Translations under genes and position numbers: made by a program | Shown here: positions 1-9,440 of the stretch, piece by piece | Numbering within the stretch: the first letter of the stretch is position 1 | How the letters are laid out: the number at the start of each line of letters is the position of its first letter | Source: Lachnospiraceae bacterium | Lineage (GTDB): Bacteria > Bacillota > Clostridia > Lachnospirales > Lachnospiraceae | NCBI GenBank assembly: GCA_022790855.1 | Contig: JAAVYA010000008.1 | Location: 1-32,893, forward strand | DNA length: 32,893 nt | Direction of reading: 5' to 3' | The notes under the pieces: model-generated | The model's input: the letters and a program-made list of their open reading frames with translations, nothing else | Databases searched by the model: none | What the model was told of the DNA's origin: nothing

Positions 1-4
1 AAGG

Positions 5-583
5 GTGGCCAGGAAGAAGGGAGAAGGCCAGGGGAGTTTAACCCCGGAGCGGATCAGGGAACTGGAAGAGATAGGGATGGTATGGGATGTACCGGCCTAT
101 CAATGGGAGAAGAATTATGCATCTGCAAAACGGTACTATCAGAAGTATGGCAATTTGGATGTGCCGGGGGATTATACAGATGAAGCAGGCATTCGTCTGG
201 GAGCCTGGATTGCTAAATTGCGGACCACCCGAAGATCGTCAGGCTATCAAGGGGCTCAGATAACCCCGGAACAGGAAGAGCGGCTTACAGAGATTGGGAT
301 GGACTGGGGAAGGAAATGGGATGCCGCCTGGGAAAAATCCTATGAAGCAGCCAGGGCGTATTATGAAGCCAACGGGAGCCTGGAAATACCGGTTGGCTAT
401 CAGACGAAAGAAGGCATCCGTCTGGGAAAATGGGTGCGCCGCCAGCGGGATTCCTATAAAAGCGGGAGCTTGGCCTGGGAGCGGAGAAAGAAGCTGGATA
501 CCATCGGCATGGTCTGGGAAGCTGGAGGACTTATAAAACAGGGAATAAGAAGTAAGAAAAATACCTTTGATAAACGGGGATGA
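5..583 (+). CDS. Helicase-associated (HA) repeat protein, probably 5'-truncated by the window edge
   Basis: The protein consists of HA-type repeats (PF03457 style). Each carries a Trp near its start, a Y-x-x-x-G-N/S-L-x-I/V-P segment, a G-I-R-L-G-x-W turn and a closing I-G-M-x-W. Two full repeats are visible, about residues 28-102 and 103-178, preceded by the tail of another (residues 11-26, ending IGMVWD). Because the first repeat is cut and the frame is open to the edge, the GTG at position 5 is probably not the true start. HA repeats are known as accessory, possibly nucleic-acid-binding modules C-terminal to helicases, and also occur as stand-alone arrays. The helicase part, if there is one, lies outside the window. 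The last 15 residues are basic and non-repetitive. No functional link to the polysaccharide operon downstream is evident. Confidence 0.75.
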   Translation: MARKKGEGQGSLTPERIRELEEIGMVWDVPAYQWEKNYASAKRYYQKYGNLDVPGDYTDEAGIRLGAWIAKLRTTRRSSGYQGAQITPEQEERLTEIGMDWGRKWDAAWEKSYEAARAYYEANGSLEIPVGYQTKEGIRLGKWVRRQRDSYKSGSLAWERRKKLDTIGMVWEAGGLIKQGIRSKKNTFDKRG

Positions 584-777
584 ACAGTATGAACTTGGGC
601 TTGAAAGAAAAGAAGGACATCCCAGTATGATAGAACAGGCATCGAACGGTTCGGGGCAACGGATGCCATCCTATGATGCGAGTGAGCCTTGGGTGAAGCA
701 GCATGTAAATGATTTCGGTACGGAGCCAGGTTTCTTTTAATCCTATTTATAAATAGAGGTATTGAGGACGGAGCGTT
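584..777. other. Spacer between the HA-repeat gene and the polysaccharide operon
   Basis: I see no convincing gene here. A frame different from that of the HA protein stays open from about 550 to 741, encoding a polar peptide with an internal ATG near 627, but it has no clear ribosome binding site or recognisable domain. A small A/T palindrome (tatttataaata) lies near 744-755. The GGACGGAG ribosome binding site of the next gene sits just before 778. No terminator hairpin with a T-run is obvious, so I cannot tell whether the operon starts here or is transcribed from further upstream. Confidence 0.4.
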
Positions 778-3702
778 ATGTCAGTAAATAAAAAGACAAT
801 GAAAAAGATTATCGGGGCTGTTGCCGTCGGGACAGGTGTTGCATTTGTTAGCTTGAGCATCCTTGCAAGAAAGCAAAAACCGGATTCTGTTTATAAAAAT
901 AATCCTGAGCAGAAAAACCCGTTTGAAGGAAAGAGAGTTGTTTTTGTAGAAGACGAACATGATCAGGAAAATGCAGACGGCGTGAAGGGGCATCTGGAAG
1001 CAGTAGGGGAAGCAGAGTATCATCCGGGGTTCTATGATAAATATTTAAAAAGGCCGTTGGATATTATTTTATCCTTTTGCGGGCTTGTCGTACTTTCACC
1101 TCTTTATGCTGCTATTGCCATTGCTATCAAAATTGATGATCCGGGTCCAGTGCTATTTATCCAGAAGCGTGTAGGACAAAACAAGCAGTTTTTTAAATTA
1201 CATAAGTTTCGTAGCATGAAGATGTCTACTCCTCATGATGTCCCAACTCATATGTTGGATGATTCGGATCAATATATCACCCGTGTAGGCCGCTTCATTA
1301 GGCTTCATAGCCTTGATGAGATCCCTCAAATTTATGACATCTTTCAGGGAAATATGTCCGTCATTGGTCCGCGGCCAGGACTCTGGAATCAGGATGTTTT
1401 GACAGCTGAAAGAGATAAGTACGGCGCAAATGATGTGAAACCCGGATTGACTGGATGGGCGCAAATCAATGGTCGGGATGAGCTGGAGATTCCTGACAAG
1501 GCAAGGCTGGACGGGGAATACAAAAGAAAAATAAGTCTGGGTATGGACATAAAGTGTTTCCTAGGTTCCCTGCATGTTTTCGGCAAAGACAAGAGCGTTG
1601 TTGAGGGTGGGACGGGTGCGAAGAAAATCGGCCGCCATTACACAGATGGAAAAAGCAATGCAGAACTGATCGGTCACATTGGTTTTGGTGAAGAAGTTGT
1701 AGTTGATAGGGATACCCACAAGGATGTATTGATTGTCGGTGCTGGATCATATATCGGGGACTCTTTTAAGACATATGCAGAGCGGTATTATGGCGAGAAT
1801 TTTACCATTGATACTGTGGACACCATTGACGGATCTTGGAGGGATACGGATTTCTCTTCTTATGACATTGTATATTATGTCGCTGGTATTGCTCATGTTG
1901 ATGCTGGATCCGTAGATGATACTACGAAGGAAAAGTATTATGTGGTGAATACGGACTTAGCTGTTGAAGTGGCTCAAAAGGCGAAGGCAGAGGGTGTAAA
2001 GGAGTTCATTTTCATGTCTTCCATGATTGTATATGGCGAATCCGCCGGGTATGGGCAGAAGAAGGTTGTGGATGCTCACACGGTTCCTGCACCTGCTAAC
2101 TTCTATGGTGATAGCAAGTTACAGGCTGATATGGCTGTGAGAGAGCTGGCAGGAGATGGTTTTAAGGTTGTTGTACTGCGGCCACCGATGATATATGGGA
2201 AAGGATCTAAGGGCAACTATCCTACACTAGCAAAGTTAGCCAGGAAGCTGCCGGTATTTCCTGATGTGGACAATGAGAGATCCATGCTTCATATCGATAA
2301 CCTCTGCGAATTTTTGTGCCAGGTTATGTTGGTTAGAGATTTTGTAGAGGATGCAGTGGTGCTGATACCGCAAAATGCGGAATGGACTAAGACGAGCCAG
2401 ATGGTAAAGGAGATTGCAAAGATACGTGAGAGTAGAATAGTTGAATGGAGTATTTTGAAGCCTGCGGTATATGTAGGTGGTAAGATGCCCGGAAAGATTG
2501 GCGGGCTTGTAAATAAGGCATTTGGGAATAGCTGTTATATACAAGAAATCTCCACGTATCCAGGCTTAGACTATCAGGTTGTTTCGTTGAAAGAGAGTAT
2601 ACATAGAACAGAAGATGACCACACGAAAACAATCCTTTTCCTGGTCAATCATGACGTGGTTATCTATAATTTTAGACGCGAACTGGTAGAACGGCTCATT
2701 GCTGAGGGCTACAGGGTTATCATTTCGTCTCCATATGGTGAGCGTATTGATCTTCTGAAGGCAATGGGATGCGAATATATAGAGGTTAATCTTGACCGTC
2801 ACGGCGTTAATCCGATGGATGAACTGAAGTTATTGAAATACTATCGCAATCTTATAAAAAACACCAAGCCAGATATGATCTTCTCATACACAATTAAGCC
2901 GAATCTGTATGGTGCTTTAGCTGCTGGCAGTACGCCAATTGTAGTGAACATCACAGGTTTGGGAACAGCTGTAGAAGGTCAAGGTATGATGCAGAAGGCA
3001 ATAGTAGCTCTCTACAAGATGGCTTTCAGAAAAGTTCAGACTGTCTATCTTCAAAATGAAGAGAACCGGAAGTTCTTCGTTAGGAATAATATTGCTGTTG
3101 ATAAACTGAAACTTTTGCCGGGATCCGGTGTAAATCTGGAGCAGTTTTACGTACTGGATTATCCGGGTGATGAGAGTATAGAGTTCGTATTCATCTCCAG
3201 GATTATGAAGGAGAAGGGTATTGATCAGTATCTGGATGCTGCGGAGTATATAATGGCTCACTATCCGAATACGAAATTCCATATCTGCGGTTTCTGCGAG
3301 AAGGAATATGAGGGCAGGCTGCAGGAGATGGTGAATAAAGGTGTGGTTATTTATCACGGTTTGATTTTGGATGTTAGAGAAGTTCTAGCATACACGCACT
3401 GCACGATTCATCCAAGCTTCTATCCAGAAGGGATTTCTAATGTACTGTTAGAGTCGTCTGCATCAGGCAGACCGATTATCACAACGGACAGATCCGGTTG
3501 CCGGGAAGTGATTGAAGATGGTGTGAATGGATATATGATTCCGCAGCAGGATAGTCAAGCGCTTATCGTAGCTGTGGAGAAGTTTCTAAAACTGAGTAAC
3601 GAAGAACGTAGAAGGATGGGAGTGGCTGGCAGAACGAAGGTTGAGGCTGAATTTGACAGACAGATAGTGGTAGAAGCTTATATGAATGAGTTGAAATTAT
3701 AA
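778..3702 (+). CDS. Three-enzyme fusion: PglC-like sugar-1-phosphate transferase + WbpV-like SDR + PglA-like GT4 glycosyltransferase
   Basis: This 974-residue protein holds three enzymes that normally are separate. Residues 10-30 form a membrane anchor. Residues about 84-275 are a bacterial sugar transferase (PF02397 type) with its hydrophobic hairpin at 93-118, KFRSM at 143-147, LDEIPQ at 179-184, IGPRP at 196-200 and PGLTGWAQINGRD at 222-234; this family loads a sugar phosphate onto undecaprenyl phosphate. Residues about 316-605 are an extended short-chain dehydrogenase with GAGSYIG at 321-327, a catalytic Ser in MSSM (413-416) and Y-x-x-x-K at 443-447, closest in feel to WbpV-type 4-keto-sugar reductases/epimerases. 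Residues about 617-974 are a GT-B fold GT4 resembling PglA, with the E-x7-E pair at E884/E892. The ribosome binding site GGACGGAG precedes the ATG. All three sites look intact, so I infer a membrane-bound enzyme that starts and extends the repeat unit. Confidence 0.9.
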   Translation: MSVNKKTMKKIIGAVAVGTGVAFVSLSILARKQKPDSVYKNNPEQKNPFEGKRVVFVEDEHDQENADGVKGHLEAVGEAEYHPGFYDKYLKRPLDIILSFCGLVVLSPLYAAIAIAIKIDDPGPVLFIQKRVGQNKQFFKLHKFRSMKMSTPHDVPTHMLDDSDQYITRVGRFIRLHSLDEIPQIYDIFQGNMSVIGPRPGLWNQDVLTAERDKYGANDVKPGLTGWAQINGRDELEIPDKARLDGEYKRKISLGMDIKCFLGSLHVFGKDKSVVEGGTGAKKIGRHYTDGKSNAELIGHIGFGEEVVVDRDTHKDVLIVGAGSYIGDSFKTYAERYYGENFTIDTVDTIDGSWRDTDFSSYDIVYYVAGIAHVDAGSVDDTTKEKYYVVNTDLAVEVAQKAKAEGVKEFIFMSSMIVYGESAGYGQKKVVDAHTVPAPANFYGDSKLQADMAVRELAGDGFKVVVLRPPMIYGKGSKGNYPTLAKLARKLPVFPDVDNERSMLHIDNLCEFLCQVMLVRDFVEDAVVLIPQNAEWTKTSQMVKEIAKIRESRIVEWSILKPAVYVGGKMPGKIGGLVNKAFGNSCYIQEISTYPGLDYQVVSLKESIHRTEDDHTKTILFLVNHDVVIYNFRRELVERLIAEGYRVIISSPYGERIDLLKAMGCEYIEVNLDRHGVNPMDELKLLKYYRNLIKNTKPDMIFSYTIKPNLYGALAAGSTPIVVNITGLGTAVEGQGMMQKAIVALYKMAFRKVQTVYLQNEENRKFFVRNNIAVDKLKLLPGSGVNLEQFYVLDYPGDESIEFVFISRIMKEKGIDQYLDAAEYIMAHYPNTKFHICGFCEKEYEGRLQEMVNKGVVIYHGLILDVREVLAYTHCTIHPSFYPEGISNVLLESSASGRPIITTDRSGCREVIEDGVNGYMIPQQDSQALIVAVEKFLKLSNEERRRMGVAGRTKVEAEFDRQIVVEAYMNELKL

Positions 3703-3718
3703 GGGAAGGAGCAGGGAT

Positions 3719-4816
3719 ATGATCAGAATATTGCACATGATTGCAAGTCTGGAAATTGGTGGTTCTCAGACGATGGTCATGAACCTGTATAGGAATATAG
3801 ATAGAGATAAAGTTCAGTTTGACTTTATTGTTGACCACACAGAGGACAAGTATTTCTATAATGAAATTAGGAGTCTGGGTGGGAGAGTCTATAAGTTGCC
3901 GACTTTTAAGGGAACAAACATCCTAGAGGTTAGAAAGGCTTGGAATAGATTTTTTGAAAAGCATTCAGAATATAAAATCCTCCACAGCCATTCTAGGAGT
4001 TATGCTTCCATATACTTACCAATTGCTAAGAAGTATGGTTTGAAAACTATCATACACAGCCACAGTACTTCTAATGGCAGCGGGATTACAGCAGTAGTGA
4101 AGTCTATGCTACAATACCCACTCCGTTTCCAGGCAGATTACTTTATGGCTTGTTCGGTTGAAGCAGGACGCTGGCTGTTTGGAGATAGAGTCGTAAAGCA
4201 GAAGAACTTTTATGTGCTGAAGAATGCAATAGATGCCAAAGCATTTACATATAATCCAGAACTTAGAGAGAAATATAGAAGTCAACTTGGAATTAACGAT
4301 GAGTTTGTGGTTGGCTTTCTCGGAAGGGTTATGCCACCTAAGAATCCAATGTTCATGATAGATGTCTTTCGTGAATTAATTAAAATCGAATCGAATTCTA
4401 AGTTACTATTCGTTGGTGAAGGGGATTTGTTAGGCGATGTGAAGAAAAGGGCGAAGCAATTAGGAATAATAGAAAAAATAATCTTCACAGGAGCGAGAAG
4501 TGACACACCGGGTTTTTACGTGGCAATGGATGTTTATTGCTTCCCATCATTGTGGGAAGGTTTGGGAATATCATTGATAGAAGCACAGGCATCGGGACTT
4601 CCATGTGTATGCTCAGAGAACGTCCCGGCTGCAGCAATTGTGACAGATTTAGTGGAGACTGTTGAACTGGATAAGGAAAAAAGTTACTGGGCAGAGAGAC
4701 TGTTGGCGATAGCGAAAAAAGGAAGAGAGAATACCTACAAAAAGATCAAGGCCACAGGATACGATATAGCCGAAAATGCTGTATGGATGCAGGAATACTA
4801 TCTTGAAGTTTGTTAA
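3719..4816 (+). CDS. GT4 glycosyltransferase (EpsF-like)
   Basis: A 365-residue GT-B glycosyltransferase with the usual N-terminal opening of the family (ILHMIASLEIGGSQTMVMNL) and a C-terminal nucleotide-sugar domain containing GFLGRVMPPKNP and an E-x7-E motif in WEGLGISLIEAQASGLP. The family transfers sugars with retention of configuration and acts on the cytoplasmic face of the membrane, here presumably extending the undecaprenyl-linked repeat unit. It starts 16 bases after the fusion gene, with GGGAAGGAG just ahead of its ATG, so the two are almost certainly cotranscribed. The exact sugar and linkage cannot be read from the sequence. Confidence 0.88.
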   Translation: MIRILHMIASLEIGGSQTMVMNLYRNIDRDKVQFDFIVDHTEDKYFYNEIRSLGGRVYKLPTFKGTNILEVRKAWNRFFEKHSEYKILHSHSRSYASIYLPIAKKYGLKTIIHSHSTSNGSGITAVVKSMLQYPLRFQADYFMACSVEAGRWLFGDRVVKQKNFYVLKNAIDAKAFTYNPELREKYRSQLGINDEFVVGFLGRVMPPKNPMFMIDVFRELIKIESNSKLLFVGEGDLLGDVKKRAKQLGIIEKIIFTGARSDTPGFYVAMDVYCFPSLWEGLGISLIEAQASGLPCVCSENVPAAAIVTDLVETVELDKEKSYWAERLLAIAKKGRENTYKKIKATGYDIAENAVWMQEYYLEVC

Positions 4817-4897
4817 ATGAAAAATTACAAATACGTCTGATGAATGGTTTGTATACAACTATATTTTATCATATAAAACAGGCAGGAGATTTTAGGA

Positions 4898-6172
4898 ATG
4901 AATAAAAGACATATATTAATTGCAACAGATTCATACAATGGGAAATTAGCCACTGCAAATGGAATATGTGTCCAGCATATAGCAGAAGAATTCTTAAAAC
5001 ACGATTACAATGTTGATGTACTTTGTTATAGGCATAAAAATGAAAAATCTTATGAAGAAACAAAAAAAATTAGATTATACAGGATTAGAGTCAACTTAGT
5101 TCATTACTTTAGATTTGCGTATGAATCTGGACAAAATAGATTAATTAGAGAAATATCAAAATTATTAATGGTTACTTTGAATCGTATTCAAACACTGATT
5201 TGTATTCATTGGTTTCCTATGAGAGCCCCCTTTTTTTCAAGAAGATATGCAAGAGAGATGAAGAAGCTATATAAAAAGAATAATTACGGCATGATTATTT
5301 CATCCTACTGTCCGTTTGAAGCTGCGTATGCAGGATGGAGAACAAAGAAAGAGTTTGGAGCAACGGTGTGTCTGTATTCACTAGATTCACTATCAAACTT
5401 TTCCGGCAATAAGTTTTTTTTGACAGAAGAATCACAAAAAGAAAAGGGGAGAAGATGGGAAAAGGTCTTTTTTGATGCTTATGATTGTGTTCTTCAAATG
5501 AAATGTCATCAAGTATATTATGAAGGTGATGTTTACAATAAATATAAAAATAAATTTAAATATGTAGATTTTCCGCATATTACAGATCATCAAAAGGAAA
5601 ACAAACATTACAATAATTATTTGCTCATGTACGTTGGAAGTATTCGAACTTCATATTTTACCCAAGTGATAGATTTGCTGGAACCTTTTATAAGCGATAA
5701 ATATCTATTGGAGATATATGGAGGAAACACGAGTGCAGATTTAGGGATTGAACGAAGCAAACTGATGAAGATTAATTTAAGTTTGAAAGGTAGAGTTGAC
5801 CATGATAAATTGATTCAAATTGAGGAAGAGGCGGGATGCTTTTTAAGCATGGGTAATTATGGGAGTAGTTCCAATTTTGTTCCAAGCAAGATATTTGAAT
5901 ATATCTCTACAGGCAAGAAGATGATACATTTCTACAAGAATCCGAATGATTCGTGTTTGCCTTATCTGAAAAACTATAAAGCATGTTGTCTTGTCAATGT
6001 AGATGATAACAAGGATAAATCAATAAAAATAATAGAAGATTTTTTGAAATCAGAAGTTGGTATTATTCCCAGCGAAGAAATTAAAAAGGTTTATTTAGTG
6101 AATACTCCAGAATATACGTATAGTATTATTAATGAGTATTTAAATAAAACATACGATATTAGTATGACTTGA
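4898..6172 (+). CDS. GT-B type glycosyltransferase, probable family 4-like
   Basis: 424 residues. The N-terminal half begins with a glycosyltransferase-like strand (HILIATDSYNGK) and a GICVQHIAEEF helix. The C-terminal half carries LLMYVGSIRTSYF and a PSKIFEYISTGKKMIHF segment, which is the conserved part of the donor-binding domain in many capsule GT4-like enzymes. The classic E-x7-E pair is not clear, so the family call is looser than for the previous gene. The preceding 81 bases are A/T-rich and empty apart from GGCAGGAG before the ATG. From here to about 17730 the DNA is clearly richer in A+T than either flank, suggesting exchangeable capsule-cassette DNA. Donor and acceptor are unknown. 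Confidence 0.75.
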   Translation: MNKRHILIATDSYNGKLATANGICVQHIAEEFLKHDYNVDVLCYRHKNEKSYEETKKIRLYRIRVNLVHYFRFAYESGQNRLIREISKLLMVTLNRIQTLICIHWFPMRAPFFSRRYAREMKKLYKKNNYGMIISSYCPFEAAYAGWRTKKEFGATVCLYSLDSLSNFSGNKFFLTEESQKEKGRRWEKVFFDAYDCVLQMKCHQVYYEGDVYNKYKNKFKYVDFPHITDHQKENKHYNNYLLMYVGSIRTSYFTQVIDLLEPFISDKYLLEIYGGNTSADLGIERSKLMKINLSLKGRVDHDKLIQIEEEAGCFLSMGNYGSSSNFVPSKIFEYISTGKKMIHFYKNPNDSCLPYLKNYKACCLVNVDDNKDKSIKIIEDFLKSEVGIIPSEEIKKVYLVNTPEYTYSIINEYLNKTYDISMT

Positions 6173-6191
6173 TAAAGGTTGAAATGGAGTT

Positions 6192-7391
6192 ATGTTAAAT
6201 ATAAGGATGGGCAGTCTAATCGAGAATAGAATAATCACTTTTTTAATCGTAATTTATCCAATACTTCATCGATATAGGGCGATTATACCAATTCTAACGT
6301 TATCAGAGTTTCTAATGATTCTGTTGTTAGGAATGTTAATTTTGAAAAGAAAAAAATTCATGATAGATAAAAAGACCGTGGCAATAGTATTATATTTGAT
6401 TTTTTCAGCAATATGGGCAATCGTAATACCTAGTAATAATACTCAAGATGCTGTTGGAACTACAGCAAGGTTAATTACTATATATTCACTTTTATGTATT
6501 ATCCCTACATTTTTTGATTACTGCTATGGTTATAGGATTCTATTAAAAATATCTGCGTTAGTAGGAATCTATGAAATTTTGCAAATTGTGTTTGCTAGAT
6601 TTGGGATCCTATTGACAACATATATTCCATTTCTTCCTATCATGGAGGATATGAACAAAGATATTTATATTTTGTCACATTTTCAAAGTGGATTCAGGTT
6701 TAGACCATATTCGCTCCTTAATGAACCAGCCGCACTATGCGTATACCTGATTCTACCATTAGCTTTAATTATGTTTAAAACGGATAAATCTAAGAAAGAG
6801 CATATATTGGCAGTGTTCCTTTCTGCGTGTTGTGTGTTTTCGCTTTCAGCAACTGGTATTATGGTAATGGCTTTCATATGGGTATTATACTTTTTAAATA
6901 GAATTAAAACAGGCGTGATAAAAAGAGTAGAAATAGTATTGCTGTTGTTCGTGATTGTAAGTGGTATTGCCATAATTTGCAGTACGGATATTTGGACATA
7001 TTTTATGACACAAGCATTTCATGGAAGAATATCTATGGATGGATTAATGCAATCTACTAGGTTTAGAGATTTAAATTCCATACTTTATAACAGAGGATTG
7101 GTTGAAACTGTACTTGGATCTACGTTGGCATACAATGGGGCGTATTTGCCTGGATGGATTAGAGTATATTATGGCCTGGGTATATTAGGGGTATCCTTAT
7201 TTGCATTTTATTTGATAGGGATATATAAGAGTAGCGATGATTGCCAGAGATATACGATGTTGATTTTTATGGTGCTAAATATAGGTACGGAAATCATGTT
7301 AGGTGGATTTGCTATATATTACTTGTCGTTTATGCTCTCCTATCCCGGAGTTTTCGAGGGAAGACAAGGCAAACTATCCCATGCATTATGA
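6192..7391 (+). CDS. Wzy-like polysaccharide polymerase (O-antigen polymerase/ligase family membrane protein)
   Basis: A 399-residue, strongly hydrophobic protein with about ten predicted membrane segments and a longer polar stretch (around residues 265-320) in the second half, the usual layout of Wzy polymerases. It contains LNEPAALCVYLILPLALI (FRFRPYSLLNEP before it), similar to the conserved E-P-A segment of this family. Wzy joins lipid-linked repeat units on the outer face of the membrane. Its place among glycosyltransferases and close to a Wzx flippase supports the call. Wzy proteins are highly divergent, so assignment rests on topology and context more than on identity. Confidence 0.75.
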   Translation: MLNIRMGSLIENRIITFLIVIYPILHRYRAIIPILTLSEFLMILLLGMLILKRKKFMIDKKTVAIVLYLIFSAIWAIVIPSNNTQDAVGTTARLITIYSLLCIIPTFFDYCYGYRILLKISALVGIYEILQIVFARFGILLTTYIPFLPIMEDMNKDIYILSHFQSGFRFRPYSLLNEPAALCVYLILPLALIMFKTDKSKKEHILAVFLSACCVFSLSATGIMVMAFIWVLYFLNRIKTGVIKRVEIVLLLFVIVSGIAIICSTDIWTYFMTQAFHGRISMDGLMQSTRFRDLNSILYNRGLVETVLGSTLAYNGAYLPGWIRVYYGLGILGVSLFAFYLIGIYKSSDDCQRYTMLIFMVLNIGTEIMLGGFAIYYLSFMLSYPGVFEGRQGKLSHAL

Positions 7392-7463
7392 AAATGATAG
7401 AAAAACACTATTAATTTGATGTTCAGTTATTGAATATAAGTATGCATGATGAGGTGATGAGAA

Positions 7464-8234
7464 ATGTTTTCTAGTGGAATAGTTAAAATTAGAGCATGGA
7501 CTGAGGGGCATGTAGATAGAATTATTATGCGTTATGAAATGAAAAATGAACATATTTCTCATATAGCAATGTTTCATAAATTATCAAACGCAGATGATGT
7601 GAGTGATGATCAAGATGAATGTAGATTAAAGGATTTTATTAGTTATATTACCTATTGTCAAAAATTAGGGTTGGAATTTGTTTCATTAGATGCGCTTTTA
7701 GCAATGAGCCCACAAGAGGCATGTAAGAATAAGGTTGTAATTACTTTTGATGACGGATTTGAAAGTTTATATTCAGTAGCTTATAAAGAATTAAGTAAGC
7801 GAAATATTCCATATACTTGTTTTATATCCACATCATTATTGGGACGAGCGGGGTACATATCTAAACAGCAATTGAAAATTTTATCAAAGGAGAAAATTTG
7901 TTCGATAGGAATGCATGCGGATCAACACATATTATGGCGAGATGAATCATCAGATAAACTTCAGCAGGATTATATAAAGTGTAAACATTTACTTAAGGAC
8001 ATTATAGGTTATGAGCCTAAAAATTACGCATTTCCATATGGAACGGTAAGGGCTGTATCTAAAAAAAATATGGATGCTATTAAACATATGAATCCTCAGG
8101 CAATACTTCTAACTCGGCAAAGAAAACTCACAAGAATTTTTTTGAGAAATCCTCTTTGCGGTTTACCACGATTGGATATAGCAGGGTACTATAAAGGGTA
8201 TTATAAGAAAGAAGATATAGGACTTGATTTGTAA
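7464..8234 (+). CDS. Polysaccharide deacetylase (NodB homology domain)
   Basis: 256 residues with the NodB motifs: TFDDGF at 94-99 (catalytic Asp and metal Asp at 96-97), an H-x-x-x-H pair at 151 and 155 (metal ligands), and a PYG motif at 191-193. These enzymes remove N- or O-acetyl groups from sugars, using a divalent metal. No signal peptide is obvious, so it may act on cytoplasmic, lipid-linked or nucleotide-linked sugars, although anchoring by other means cannot be excluded. The ATG at 7464 is chosen because GAGGTGATG lies immediately upstream. The domain is short at its C-terminus compared with secreted deacetylases, a common feature in capsule loci. Confidence 0.82.
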   Translation: MFSSGIVKIRAWTEGHVDRIIMRYEMKNEHISHIAMFHKLSNADDVSDDQDECRLKDFISYITYCQKLGLEFVSLDALLAMSPQEACKNKVVITFDDGFESLYSVAYKELSKRNIPYTCFISTSLLGRAGYISKQQLKILSKEKICSIGMHADQHILWRDESSDKLQQDYIKCKHLLKDIIGYEPKNYAFPYGTVRAVSKKNMDAIKHMNPQAILLTRQRKLTRIFLRNPLCGLPRLDIAGYYKGYYKKEDIGLDL

Positions 8235-8250
8235 TTAAGAAGGAGCGTTT

Positions 8251-9438
8251 ATGGGAAATTATGAATGGATAAAACCAGCAATATGTTGCTTGGGATATAA
8301 TAGACCAAATTCAATGAGACGATTATTAAAAAGCATTGGTATGGCAAGATATAATTGCGAAGATATCACTCTGATCATAAGTATAGATGAGTGCGGCGAA
8401 AGCGATAAAGTACAGAAGGTAGCAGAAGAGTTTAACTGGAATTATGGTGACAAAATAATAAAAAGATATCCTGAACGTATGGGGGTAAAAAAACATACCA
8501 TGGCTATTGGTGATTTGTCACAAATATATGGTGCTGTGATTTACTTAGAAGACGATATTGTTGTTGCTCCAGGATTTTATAGTTTTACATATGAAGCGGT
8601 AAATAGATATAAAGATATCGAAGATGTTTTTGGAGTTGCGTTATATAATCAGAGATGGCTGAGTACAGCTCAATCAGAATTTATACCGGCATACAAGGGG
8701 CACGATATATATTATTTTAGTGGAGATATATCATGGGGACAATGTTGGATGGCAAAACAATGGAAGTTGTTTCGCAAGTGGTATGATGCTCATGAAGACT
8801 GTGTTCCAGATTATAATAAAAATGTACCGAAGGCCGTATATTTATGGAACACAAAAAGCTCTTGGAGTAAGTTTATTAGTTTTTATTTGGCGGAGACACA
8901 GTTTTCATATATAGTTCCTTATCATTCATTTTCTACATGCTATTCAGATAAAGGAGTTCATACGGGGATAAATTCTGATCAGTGCCAAGTTCCTTTATCA
9001 CAGAACATTTGCTCTGACTTCAAGTTTTGTGATTATGAAAATGCAGTTAGGTATGATGCTTTTTTTGAACGCAAAGATAGATTTGTAAATAAAATACAAG
9101 GGATAGATATCAATAATATCTGCATAGATTTAAATGGTGAAAAGTACGATTTTACCGGATATAAGGCTCTTTTAACAACAAAAAAATTAGACTATGATTT
9201 GCTGTGTTCTTATGGAATGAGTTTAGATCCGATTGAGGTGAATATAATAAATGAAACACCTGGAGATGATATAAAGTTATACAAATTACCGGAAAATCAG
9301 GATTTATCTATATATAAAAGCATTGATGTCCCTGTTGTTAATAAAAAACGAATTTTTCATCAAATTGGGAAGTATAGATTTAAGTCAGTGCTTAGTGTTT
9401 TGGTAAATAAAATTAATAATCATGTATGGAGCAGGTGA
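8251..9438 (+). CDS. GT-A glycosyltransferase resembling GT13/GNT-I
   Basis: 395 residues. The N-terminal domain has a CCLGYNRPNSMRRLL opening and the metal-binding EDD triad at 100-102 inside YLEDDIVVAPGFY. This arrangement resembles animal N-acetylglucosaminyltransferase I (GT13) and its bacterial relatives more than ordinary family 2 enzymes. It would transfer a sugar from a nucleotide donor with metal help. The C-terminal 130 residues have no motif I recognise. AAGGAGCG precedes the start. The stop overlaps the leader of the next gene: the next ATG follows three bases later, so translation is probably coupled. Confidence 0.75.
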   Translation: MGNYEWIKPAICCLGYNRPNSMRRLLKSIGMARYNCEDITLIISIDECGESDKVQKVAEEFNWNYGDKIIKRYPERMGVKKHTMAIGDLSQIYGAVIYLEDDIVVAPGFYSFTYEAVNRYKDIEDVFGVALYNQRWLSTAQSEFIPAYKGHDIYYFSGDISWGQCWMAKQWKLFRKWYDAHEDCVPDYNKNVPKAVYLWNTKSSWSKFISFYLAETQFSYIVPYHSFSTCYSDKGVHTGINSDQCQVPLSQNICSDFKFCDYENAVRYDAFFERKDRFVNKIQGIDINNICIDLNGEKYDFTGYKALLTTKKLDYDLLCSYGMSLDPIEVNIINETPGDDIKLYKLPENQDLSIYKSIDVPVVNKKRIFHQIGKYRFKSVLSVLVNKINNHVWSR

Positions 9439-9440
9439 AA

